Shown: positions 30,664-36,151 of the stretch, piece by piece
Numbering within the stretch: the first letter of the stretch is position 1
Layout: each line of letters begins with the position of its first letter
The notes under the pieces: generated by a model
The model's database searches: none
What the model was told of the DNA's origin: nothing
The model's input: the letters and a program-made list of their open reading frames with translations, nothing else
DNA from: Gemmatimonadota bacterium
GTDB lineage: Bacteria; Gemmatimonadota; Gemmatimonadetes; Gemmatimonadales; Gemmatimonadaceae
Direction: 5' to 3'
DNA length: 36,151 nt
Assembly: GCA_947471365.1 (NCBI GenBank)
Contig: CANIWQ010000016.1
Span: 1 to 36,151, forward strand
Program-made: the position numbers and the translations under genes

Positions 30664-32643
30664 GTGCGTCGACTTGCTCTCTTCGCTCTCATCGCCTTGG
30701 CCGCGCCGCTCTCGGCGCAGCAGGCCACCCCCGTTGCGCCGCCGAAGTTCGACAAAACCGGCGTCAACGATTCGTCCATCTTTGCGCCGTTCTCGTATGG
30801 CGCACCGAGCGCCACACACGCGGCGAGTGGCGCACCGGGTTCGCGCTACTGGCAGAACCGTGCGGACTACGACATCAAAGCCACGCTCGACACGGCCGCC
30901 AAGTCCGTGAGCGGCGAGATGACACTTCGCTACACCAACAACTCGCCCGACACGCTGACCTATCTCTGGCTGCAGACTGAGCAGAATGCGTTCCGCGCCA
31001 ACTCGCTCAACTCGTACATCTTTCCGCAGAACTCACGCTTTGGCGCGCGTGACTTTGCCGGCGGCTATACGATCTCGCGTGTGGAGCAGGCACTGGCGGC
31101 CGGCGCTGGTAAGACGCCGCGGAAGAGCGCGCTGACGGTGCGCGAGAACGAAACCATGCTGAAGGTGAATCTCGCCGAGCCGCTCGCACCAGGGAAAACG
31201 GCGACGGTGGAGATGACCTACAAGTTTCCGGTACCAGAGCACGGCGCCGACCGCATGGGACGCGATGGCGCGTTGTATGAAATCGCGCAGTGGTATCCGC
31301 GGACCGCGGTCTATGATGATGTGCACGGCTGGAACATTGAGCCGTACCTCGGCCAGGGCGAGTTCTATCTCGAATACGGCGATTTCTCGCTCGCGGTGAC
31401 TGTTCCGGCCGGCTACATCGTGGCGGCAACTGGCGCGCTCGAGAATGCAAAGGAAGTGCTGCCGGCCGCGCAGGTCGCTCGCCTCGCGGAAGCCGCCAAG
31501 ACCGATCAGGTGGTGCGCATCATTACCGCCGACGAACTCACGAGCGGTGCCGCTCGCCCCAAAAAGGACGGCATGCTCACGTGGAAGTTCCGCGCCAAGA
31601 ATGTGCGCGACGCCGTGTGGGCCGCGTCACCGGAGTATCAGTGGGACGCGTCGAGCTACAAGGGGAGCTACGCCTTTGCGTACTACCGCCCCAAGGCTGC
31701 CGCGCTCTGGTCCGATGCCGCCGACATGAGCCGGATGAGCATTCAGGAGTACTCCGAACGGTGGTTTGCGTATCCGTGGCCGCATGTCAGCGCGATTGAA
31801 GGACCGATCAGCGGGATGGAATATCCGATGATCGCCATGGAAGATCAGAGCCGCACCAAGCAGGAGCTGTACAACGTGGTGACGCACGAGATTGGGCACA
31901 TGTGGTTCCCGATGATCGTCGGCTCCAACGAACGCGTGCACATGTGGCAGGATGAAGGATTCAACACATTCATTAACACGTTCAGCGAAGCGCGTCGCTT
32001 TCCGACGGATGGCGACCAGATGAAGCGCGCCTCGCAGGAACGGCAGTTCATTGAGAACTTGATGCGGGCCAGTCGCGACGAACCGATTGTCGTGGGACCA
32101 GACCGTATCAACCCGCAGTTCCTTGGCTTTCAGGCCTATGTGAAGCCGAGCGTCGGGCTACAGTTGCTGCGCCAGGAGATTCTTGGCCCCGAGGCGTTTG
32201 ACGACGCCTTCCGCACGTACACGGCGCGCTGGGCATTTAAGCATCCGACGCCGGGCGATTTCTTCCGCACCATGGAAGACGCGGGTGGCCGCCGACTCGA
32301 CTGGTTCTGGCGTGAGTGGTTCACGGAGAACCCGCATTTCGATCAGGCCATGGACGATGTGAAAATCAACGCCAAGGGCGATACGTCGATGGTGAACGTC
32401 GTGTACGCCAACCGCGCGCGCGGTGTGCTTCCCATTCGGGCCCGCTTCACCTTCAGCGACGGCAGCACCACCGATTATCAGTACCCCGCCGAAGTGTGGA
32501 GCACGAACACCGTGCGCTATGCTCGGCAGTACAAGTTCACCGGTAAGAAGGTGACCAAGATTGAGCTCGACCCCGACCACCGACTGGTGGATACGGATCG
32601 CACGAACAATGTTTGGAATGCGCCGGTGGCGATTGTTCCCTGA
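30664..32643 (+). CDS. Exported M1-family zinc metallopeptidase
   Basis: 659 residues from GTG 30664, with AGGAG at 30649-30653. A longer version from ATG 30622 (overlapping the previous stop as TGATG) is equally open, so the start is not settled; both give signal peptides (RRLALFALIALAAPLSAQ). The zinc site is complete in GTG-start numbering: His408-Glu409-x-x-His412 (VVTHEIGHMW) and Glu431 18 residues later (WQDEGFNTFINTF). GMEYPMIAMED is the GxMEN-like substrate-binding segment. The N-terminal beta domain is typical (MTLRYTNNSPDTLTYLWLQTEQNAF). M1 enzymes remove N-terminal residues from peptides. With the preceding M20 peptidase it forms a probable periplasmic peptide-degrading operon. Confidence 0.91.
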   Translation: MRRLALFALIALAAPLSAQQATPVAPPKFDKTGVNDSSIFAPFSYGAPSATHAASGAPGSRYWQNRADYDIKATLDTAAKSVSGEMTLRYTNNSPDTLTYLWLQTEQNAFRANSLNSYIFPQNSRFGARDFAGGYTISRVEQALAAGAGKTPRKSALTVRENETMLKVNLAEPLAPGKTATVEMTYKFPVPEHGADRMGRDGALYEIAQWYPRTAVYDDVHGWNIEPYLGQGEFYLEYGDFSLAVTVPAGYIVAATGALENAKEVLPAAQVARLAEAAKTDQVVRIITADELTSGAARPKKDGMLTWKFRAKNVRDAVWAASPEYQWDASSYKGSYAFAYYRPKAAALWSDAADMSRMSIQEYSERWFAYPWPHVSAIEGPISGMEYPMIAMEDQSRTKQELYNVVTHEIGHMWFPMIVGSNERVHMWQDEGFNTFINTFSEARRFPTDGDQMKRASQERQFIENLMRASRDEPIVVGPDRINPQFLGFQAYVKPSVGLQLLRQEILGPEAFDDAFRTYTARWAFKHPTPGDFFRTMEDAGGRRLDWFWREWFTENPHFDQAMDDVKINAKGDTSMVNVVYANRARGVLPIRARFTFSDGSTTDYQYPAEVWSTNTVRYARQYKFTGKKVTKIELDPDHRLVDTDRTNNVWNAPVAIVP

Positions 32644-32663
32644 ACCGGAATGGGAGAATGAAT

Positions 32664-33131
32664 ATGAAACGTCGTGATTTTCTGAAACTGTCGTGCGGTG
32701 CCGGTGCGTTGATGGCCGCTGTGCCGGCGTTGGCGCATGCGATGACCGATGCGGGCGCCGCACCGATTCCGATTACCGTGTACAAGAGCCCCACCTGCGG
32801 TTGTTGTGGCGAGTGGGTGAAGTACATGGACAAGAATGGATTCGCCACGAAGGTCATCCTGATGGATGATCCGACTCCGATGCGTCGCGAGGCGGGGGTG
32901 CCGGACAAACTCGGCAGTTGCCACACCGCACTTGTTGGCGGCTACGTGGTGGAAGGGCATGTGCCGGCGGATCTCATCAAGAAAATGCTGGCGGAGAAGC
33001 CGAAAATTGTGGGCCTGACGGTGCCCGGCATGATTCAGGGGCCGCCAGGGATGGATGAAGGAACGAAGCGCCCGTATGAGGTGCTGGCATTTGACCGGGC
33101 CGGCAAGACGAGCGTGTACGCGAAGCGGTAG
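32664..33131 (+). CDS. Tat-exported DUF411 metal-binding protein
   Basis: 155 residues. ATG 32664 is seven bases after GGGAG; an ATG two codons earlier is too close to it. MKRRDFLKLSCGAGALMAAVPALAHA is a twin-arginine signal with the R-R-D-F-L-K motif. The mature domain starts with VYKSPTCGCCGEW (Cys45, Cys47, Cys48) and continues with LGSCHTALVGGYVVEGHVPADLIKKML..KIVGLTVPGMIQGPPGM, the DUF411 pattern with its CH pair and Met-rich tail. DUF411 proteins are often linked to copper resistance and have a thioredoxin-like CxCC site; direct function is not established. It lies 20 bases after the M1 gene and is probably co-transcribed. Confidence 0.9.
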   Translation: MKRRDFLKLSCGAGALMAAVPALAHAMTDAGAAPIPITVYKSPTCGCCGEWVKYMDKNGFATKVILMDDPTPMRREAGVPDKLGSCHTALVGGYVVEGHVPADLIKKMLAEKPKIVGLTVPGMIQGPPGMDEGTKRPYEVLAFDRAGKTSVYAKR

Positions 33132-33172
33132 TGGATTGGCAATAGGTGAATCGCTTCGATGACGGCCAATGA

Positions 33173-33208
33173 AAATGCGGCGCGCACCAGTTGGTGCGCG
33201 CCGCATTT
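33173..33208. terminator. Bidirectional intrinsic terminator between the DUF411 gene and tRNA-Asn
   Basis: A perfect 16-bp stem, 33173-33188 with 33193-33208, has an AGTT loop. On the plus strand it is followed by TCCTTCGTTT. On the minus strand, reached after the tRNA gene, the stem ends in ATTTTC. It would end both the M20-M1-DUF411 message and the tRNA transcript. Confidence 0.75.
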
Positions 33209-33218
33209 CCTTCGTTTA

Positions 33219-33291
33219 CTGGGGCGGGTGGACTCGAACCACCAACCGTCGCATTAACAGTGCGATGCTCTGCCAATTGAGCTACACCCCA
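33219..33291 (-). tRNA. tRNA-Asn (anticodon GTT)
   Basis: A 73-base cloverleaf on the minus strand. The acceptor stem TGGGGTG pairs with CGCCCCA, including one T-G pair. The D arm is GCTCAATTGGCAGAGC. The anticodon loop, CTGTTAA, carries GTT. The T arm GGTGGTTCGAGTCCACC has the standard TTCGA loop. The discriminator is G, as usual for bacterial tRNA-Asn. CCA is not encoded. Confidence 0.97.
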
Positions 33292-33298
33292 TCATAGC

Positions 33299-33373
33299 AA
33301 TCCCGGCCCAACTCGCGGACCGGGATTCGCATGTTCCACATACGTATAGTATCGGCATCTCACTGAAAAACAA
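33299..33373 (-). promoter_or_regulatory. tRNA-Asn promoter and leader hairpin
   Basis: On the minus strand TTGTTT (33373-33368) and TACTAT (33351-33346) are 16 bases apart, a plausible sigma70 promoter giving a start near 33339. The leader before the mature tRNA contains an 8-bp hairpin (33320-33327 pairing with 33299-33306) that could guide 5' processing. The rest of the gap to 33606 shows no gene. It has only one 10-base palindrome, GTGACGTCAC at 33551-33560, 46 bases before the lipoprotein start. Confidence 0.45.
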
Positions 33374-33606
33374 AATTCAGCCTCTGAGCGGTTACCTCTG
33401 GTGAGTCGGGGTTCCGCTTCAGAAATGCGCATCCGATCCGAGTGTTTTGCCTGCACACACGACCACTTATGGCCTCCTCTACCGCAGAGCCGGAAAGCGC
33501 CGCCGCCTGTTACTTTCCGGATATCGCGCCAATCACGATCTCGGCCGCGCGTGACGTCACTCTTGCCGCACCGATAAGTAGCCGCCCCCTCACTGAGCTC
33601 CCCGCC

Positions 33607-34134
33607 ATGCGCGCCACCACCCGACCGCAGCTGTTGATCGCCGCCCTGCTCCTCTTGGTGACTGCCGTCGCCTGTGGCAGCAGCGAAAAAGCGCGGACCG
33701 GCGAGGTGACTCCAGCCGACGTCATTGCCGGCGCCGCGCAGGCGTTCGATCACTTCCAGAGTACGGGTAGCCAGTTCTCCATCGACTTCCCACCGGAGTG
33801 GCGCGGCAACTATACCGTCGCCGAGCACGCCGATTCCACGGCGGGCGCACGTCAGGCGGTGGAGTTCACCTATCGCCCGGGCAAGGGCTCCACGGTGATG
33901 CCGAAGACGCTGCTTGTGGTGCGCACGTTCAGCGTGGCCGCTTGGCGCAAGATCGAGGCGCGCCCGGGAACGCCGATCGCCGCGAGAGTCGCGGAGAAAG
34001 GAGACGTTGTGTTTGCCTTTTCGGTGCCCGCCGCCAATCCGTATCCCGCCGGGAGCGCCGACGCCAAGACCTTCGACCAGATGATCCTCGCGGTGGTCCA
34101 CGACCCCGCAGGTCTCCGCCTTACCCCGCGCTAA
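33607..34134 (+). CDS. Putative lipoprotein of unknown function
   Basis: 175 residues from ATG 33607; the frame is open to 33442, but the upstream part is not signal-like. MRATTRPQLLIAALLLLVTAVAC is a lipoprotein-type signal with Cys23 as the probable lipidated residue, although the box TAVAC is not perfectly typical. The mature part includes QFSIDFPPEWRGNYTVAEHADS...VEFTYRPGKG..MPKTLLVVRTFSVAAWRKIEARPGTPIAARVAEKGDVVFAFSVPAANPYPAGSADAKTFDQMILAV, a small beta-rich fold of the kind seen around SPW-repeat hypotheticals. Function unknown. Its last 14 bases overlap the convergent ArsR gene. Confidence 0.75.
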   Translation: MRATTRPQLLIAALLLLVTAVACGSSEKARTGEVTPADVIAGAAQAFDHFQSTGSQFSIDFPPEWRGNYTVAEHADSTAGARQAVEFTYRPGKGSTVMPKTLLVVRTFSVAAWRKIEARPGTPIAARVAEKGDVVFAFSVPAANPYPAGSADAKTFDQMILAVVHDPAGLRLTPR

Positions 34135-34453
34135 GCGCCTTGCGTCGCGCGGAGGTTTCGCGATCGAGGCGGCCGCACATCAAGTCGCACATCTTCAGCA
34201 CGTCTTTATCGGCCAGCGCATAGTACGTGAACAACCCTTCTTTGCGCCGCGACACAACGCCGGCGGCATACAACTGCTGCAGATGCTTCGAGAGATTCGC
34301 CTGGCCAAGGCCAGTGGCCGCCACCAACTCGGTGACCGTGCGTTCTCCGCTCTTTAACTCATAGAGCACCTGCAGACGCGCCGGTTCCGCGAACGCTTTG
34401 AAGCGTTCGGCAATCACCGACAAGAGTTCAGGCGTCATCCGCGTCAGCGACAT
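34121..34453 (-). CDS. ArsR/SmtB-family transcriptional regulator
   Basis: 110 residues: a winged helix-turn-helix with ERFKAFAEPARLQVLYELKSGERTVTELVAATGLGQANLSKHLQQLYAAGVVSRRKEGLFTYYAL, the classic ArsR layout (recognition helix QANLSKHLQQL). The metal-binding ELCVCD box of arsenic and cadmium sensors is absent. Two Cys are present in the last helix (Cys89 and Cys93 in KMCDLMCG), a position that could sense thiol or persulfide redox state or bind a metal. It is convergent and overlapping with the lipoprotein gene. Its promoter must lie in 34454-34600. Starts at ATG 34453. Confidence 0.9.
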   Translation of the reverse strand: MSLTRMTPELLSVIAERFKAFAEPARLQVLYELKSGERTVTELVAATGLGQANLSKHLQQLYAAGVVSRRKEGLFTYYALADKDVLKMCDLMCGRLDRETSARRKALSAG

Positions 34454-34598
34454 TCACACCGATCCGGCAAATGGTAGTGTTACTGAATCGGAATATAGTG
34501 ATAAAGCTTCGAGCCAGCCACGGATGGTTCGCGGGCCGCCCGCCGGCATCGCGTCGCCACGCCGAGACGGAAAGCCGTGCGCACCTCAGCTACCCCAC
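34454..34598. other. Noncoding upstream region of the ArsR gene
   Basis: No supported gene. AT-rich at 34470-34510 in an otherwise GC-rich region, as expected for the ArsR promoter and autorepression site. On the minus strand the related sequences ATCACTA and AACACTA lie about 19 bases apart (around 34481-34506), a weak candidate pair of half-sites. Confidence 0.3.
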
Positions 34599-34627
34599 TT
34601 GACTTTGCCCCTGAGCGCGCCGATACT
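34599..34627 (+). promoter_or_regulatory. Sigma70-like promoter in the ArsR-MoaD gap
   Basis: TTGACT (34599-34604) and GATACT (34622-34627) are separated by exactly 17 bases. The -35 is one mismatch from consensus, and the -10 matches four of six positions. Initiation would be near 34634. The nearest annotated plus-strand gene, the sulfur carrier at 35043, lies beyond two terminators, so the promoter seems to serve something inside the gap. Confidence 0.5.
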
Positions 34628-34634
34628 AGTACTC

Positions 34635-34730
34635 ACAACTGAAGACTCGTGGTCATTTGCCGCCTATTGCAGCCACGTTAAATAAATGCTAAAACGCAAC
34701 CCGCCCGGTGGCCCTGCCCCCGGGCTTTTT
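34635..34730 (+). ncRNA. Candidate small RNA or transcription-attenuated leader (about 96 bases)
   Basis: The interval is bounded by the promoter at 34599-34627 and the intrinsic terminator at 34703-34730. An internal hairpin CGTGG...CCACG can form at about 34648-34676, followed by an unpaired AT-rich stretch (GTTAAATAAATGCTAAAACGC) before the terminator. It matches no RNA family I know by sight. It could be a trans-acting sRNA or a 5' leader whose terminator controls the mini-ORF at 34792. Ends are approximate. Confidence 0.35.
34703..34730 (+). terminator. Intrinsic terminator or attenuator
   Basis: GCCCGG (34703-34708) pairs with CCGGGC (34720-34725) and is followed at once by TTTTT and GTTG. 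Flanking CAAC and GTTG could extend the pairing. It has the clear stem-plus-U form of Rho-independent termination. Confidence 0.6.
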
Positions 34731-34791
34731 GTTGTCCCTATCGCCGTTTTCGCCGCACTCCTCCTTCGCACTCCTCCTTCGCACGCCGCTG

Positions 34792-34905
34792 ATGACCCTG
34801 CCCTTTCCAAAACACATGATGATGCGCCGCCACGACGGCATGCCCATGTGCGGCATGTCGATGTGTAGCGGCCCGGAGCGCGGCGGCAGAACAGGACTCA
34901 AGTAG
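34792..34905 (+). CDS. Mini-ORF: Met/Cys/His-rich 37-residue peptide (possible metal binder)
   Basis: From ATG 34792 the peptide contains PKHMMMRRHDGMPMCGMSMCSG. That is nine Met (counting the start), two Cys and two His in 37 residues, dense enough to suggest copper(I) or another soft metal. Third-position GC is high, like real genes nearby, but no ribosome site is visible. A GTG in the same frame at 34708 gives a longer, hydrophobic N-terminus. An overlapping frame (34686-34868) encodes a signal-peptide-like sequence ending SHAADDP with a His-rich tail and is a rival. An intrinsic terminator follows 27 bases after the stop. A tandem 13-bp repeat (GCACTCCTCCTTC twice, 34755-34780) lies just upstream. 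Speculative as a gene. Confidence 0.35.
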   Translation: MTLPFPKHMMMRRHDGMPMCGMSMCSGPERGGRTGLK

Positions 34906-34931
34906 TCCGACTCTCCCTCAACGTCGCCTCC

Positions 34932-34956
34932 GGCCGCTCAAACGAGCGGCCTTTTT
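34932..34956 (+). terminator. Intrinsic terminator before the MoaD-like gene
   Basis: GGCCGCTC (34932-34939) pairs perfectly with GAGCGGCC (34944-34951) around AAAC and is followed by TTTTTCTTTCTC. This is the clearest Rho-independent terminator in the window. It must end a plus-strand transcript made within the gap 34454-34931. Confidence 0.8.
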
Positions 34957-35042
34957 CTTTCTCGATCGTTGCGCTCTTCTCTACTGCCCATCGCTCGCAT
35001 TCTCTGCACGACGTACGAATCACCCAACCGGATCACCATACC

Positions 35043-35315
35043 ATGTCCGCCACACTGTTTCTCCCGGCCATCCTCGCCAAGCTCGCCGACAGCAAAGAGC
35101 TCGCTGTTGAAGGCGATACGGTCGGCGCCATCATTGCGAACGCGGCCGAACGCTTTCCCCAGCTCGCGCCCCGGTTGCGCGATGAACAGGGAAATCCTTA
35201 TGCCTACGTCACGTTCTATCTGAACGACGAAGACATTCGGTTCATCGGCGGATTCGCCGCGCCAGTGAGCGACGGAGACGAACTCACGGTGGTTCCCGCC
35301 ATCGCAGGGGGCTGA
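35043..35315 (+). CDS. MoaD/ThiS-family sulfur-carrier protein
   Basis: 90 residues with the ubiquitin-like beta-grasp pattern (LFLPAILAKLADSKELAVEGDTVGAIIANAAERFPQLAPRLRDEQGN..YVTFYLNDEDIRFIGGFAAPVSDGDELTVVPAIAGG). It ends in the required Gly-Gly, whose carboxylate is adenylated and thiocarboxylated. The gene is four bases upstream of the E1-like enzyme that would activate it. Length and the NDEDIRFIGG..PVSDGDELTVVPAIAGG pattern also fit CysO-type carriers for cysteine synthesis, so molybdopterin, thiamin or cysteine are all possible sulfur acceptors. Confidence 0.92.
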   Translation: MSATLFLPAILAKLADSKELAVEGDTVGAIIANAAERFPQLAPRLRDEQGNPYAYVTFYLNDEDIRFIGGFAAPVSDGDELTVVPAIAGG

Positions 35316-35319
35316 GGCC

Positions 35320-36151
35320 ATGGCATCGACTGGATCGCTCAACACGACTGACGCTGCCGAGCTGCCGGAACTCACCAACGACGAGATCCAGCGCTACTCG
35401 CGCCACCTCATCCTGCCGGATGTGGGCCTGCTCGGTCAGCGCAAACTCAAGGCCGCGAAAGTGCTGCTCGTGGGCGCCGGCGGACTGGGCTCACCGCTCG
35501 CCCTGTACCTCGCTGCGGCTGGCGTGGGCCACATCGGCCTGGTGGACTTCGACGTCGTCGACGTCACCAACCTGCAGCGCCAAGTACTGCACGGCACCAA
35601 GGACATCGGACGCCCCAAGCTCGACTCCGCGCGTGATCGCATTCATGACATCAATCCGCACGTCGAACTCACCACGTACAACACCGCACTCACCGCGGCC
35701 AACGCGCTCGACATTTTTCGCGGCTATGATCTCGTGGTCGATGGCACCGACAACTTTCCCACGCGCTATCTCGTCAACGACGCCTGCGTGTTGCTCGGCA
35801 TCCCCAACGTGTACGGCAGCATCTTTCGCTTCGAAGGGCAAGCCTCGGTGTTTGCCACTGCAGACGGCCCGTGCTACCGTTGCCTCTTTCCGGAACCGCC
35901 CCCTCCAGGACTTGTGCCGAGTTGCGCCGAAGGCGGCGTGCTTGGCGTGTTGCCGGGACTCGTCGGCACCATTCAGGCGACGGAAGCCATCAAGCTCATC
36001 TGCGGCATCGGCGAATCGCTCGTGGGACGTCTCCTCCTCGTGGACGCGCTCAACGCCACCTTCCGCACCGTCAAGCTTCGCAAGAATCCAAAATGCCCGG
36101 CGTGTGGCACGCGCGAAATCACCAAGCTGATTGACTACGAAGCGTTCTGCG
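35320..36151 (+). CDS. E1-like adenylyltransferase of the MoeB/ThiF/HesA family (3' end outside the window)
   Basis: The frame is open from ATG 35320 to the window end, 277 codons without a stop. The N-terminus ELTNDEIQRYSRHLILPDVGLLGQRKLKAAKVLLVGAGGLGSPLALYLAAAGVGHIGLVDFDVVDVTNLQRQVLHG has the nucleotide-binding GxGGxG and the N-x-x-R-Q motif. VVDGTDNFPTRYLVND follows. Zinc ligands are CYRC (CxxC) and CPAC. It adenylates the C-terminal Gly of the sulfur carrier encoded just upstream. Ahead of the cut it reads KCPACGTREITKLIDYEAFC, where MoeB enzymes end and MoeZ-type proteins continue into a rhodanese domain, so the choice between MoeB and MoeZ needs the missing end. Confidence 0.93.
   Translation, partial: MASTGSLNTTDAAELPELTNDEIQRYSRHLILPDVGLLGQRKLKAAKVLLVGAGGLGSPLALYLAAAGVGHIGLVDFDVVDVTNLQRQVLHGTKDIGRPKLDSARDRIHDINPHVELTTYNTALTAANALDIFRGYDLVVDGTDNFPTRYLVNDACVLLGIPNVYGSIFRFEGQASVFATADGPCYRCLFPEPPPPGLVPSCAEGGVLGVLPGLVGTIQATEAIKLICGIGESLVGRLLLVDALNATFRTVKLRKNPKCPACGTREITKLIDYEAFC

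Noticed and set aside
34686-34868. Signal-peptide-like 60-codon frame in the ArsR-MoaD gap
   Set aside because: It lacks a ribosome site, starts 17 bases before an intrinsic terminator that lies inside it, and has third-base GC well below that of the neighbours. It is kept only as a rival to the mini-ORF.
35420-36130. Open plus-strand frame of 236 codons in the last kilobase
   Set aside because: It is the wrong frame of the MoeB/ThiF-like gene, whose true frame starts at 35320 and has no stop before the window ends. The rejected frame is Ser/Thr/Arg-rich with no motif.
741-36151. Mobile element, prophage or genomic island
   Set aside because: No transposase, integrase, terminal repeats or att-like duplication next to the tRNA-Asn was found, and GC content looks even across the window apart from small intergenic regions.

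Overview
The window is a compact, GC-rich stretch of chromosome from a Gram-negative bacterium. It encodes a TonB-dependent receptor whose last residue is Phe, many Sec-type signal peptides ending in ...AQ, one Tat substrate and one probable lipoprotein. TGA is the usual stop codon. The mix (secreted M20 hydrolases, a propeller-GGT fusion, M1 and NPP enzymes, a fused 2-oxoacid:ferredoxin oxidoreductase) reminds me of soil or freshwater Gemmatimonadota, but that is an impression, not a proof. I see no phage, transposase, integron or CRISPR array.

Layout. 1-603: the 5' end of a Cys/Met-metabolism PLP enzyme (minus) facing an Lrp/AsnC regulator (plus). 630-720: a 7-bp tandem repeat between convergent genes. 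741-1307 (minus): an AhpD-like peroxidase-related gene interrupted by one in-frame TGA exactly where the second Cys of its CxxC motif belongs, followed by a SECIS-like hairpin. This is best read as a selenoprotein and is the most interesting item here. 1407-11216: an exported peptide and small-molecule processing block, with a propeller-GGT fusion, a DinB protein, two paralogous M20 amidohydrolases flanking a secreted hypothetical, and a TonB receptor. 11245-11829: a Uma2-type nuclease-fold protein.

12005-16676 is a tightly coupled three-gene operon: a GltD-like FAD/NAD(P)/Fe-S subunit, a fused gamma-alpha OFOR subunit and a TPP beta subunit. It would couple CoA-dependent 2-oxoacid oxidation, or the reverse carboxylation, to NAD(P)(H). 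A bidirectional terminator separates it from a convergent molybdopterin oxidoreductase (16713-18866). Upstream of that lie two tandem paralogous exported proteins of unknown function. 20130-25201 holds a GNAT enzyme, an AlaX-type Ala-tRNA editing protein, a YhhN lysoplasmalogenase-like membrane protein, a CDF metal exporter and an O-antigen-ligase-like protein. 25253-29245 holds a small heme-copper-oxidase-like membrane protein, two small proteins, an NPP-type phosphodiesterase and an acyl-CoA ligase.

29336-33131 is a plus-strand run: an M20 peptidase, an M1 aminopeptidase and a Tat-exported DUF411 protein. tRNA-Asn(GTT) follows on the minus strand, then a lipoprotein and an ArsR regulator whose 3' ends overlap. 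The gap 34454-35042 has no clear conventional gene. It carries a good sigma70 promoter, two intrinsic terminators and a Met/Cys/His-rich mini-ORF: a candidate small RNA or attenuated leader. The window ends in a MoaD/ThiS-like sulfur carrier and its MoeB/ThiF-like activating enzyme, which runs off the edge. These could supply sulfur for molybdopterin (used by the oxidoreductase at 16713-18866), thiamin or cysteine.
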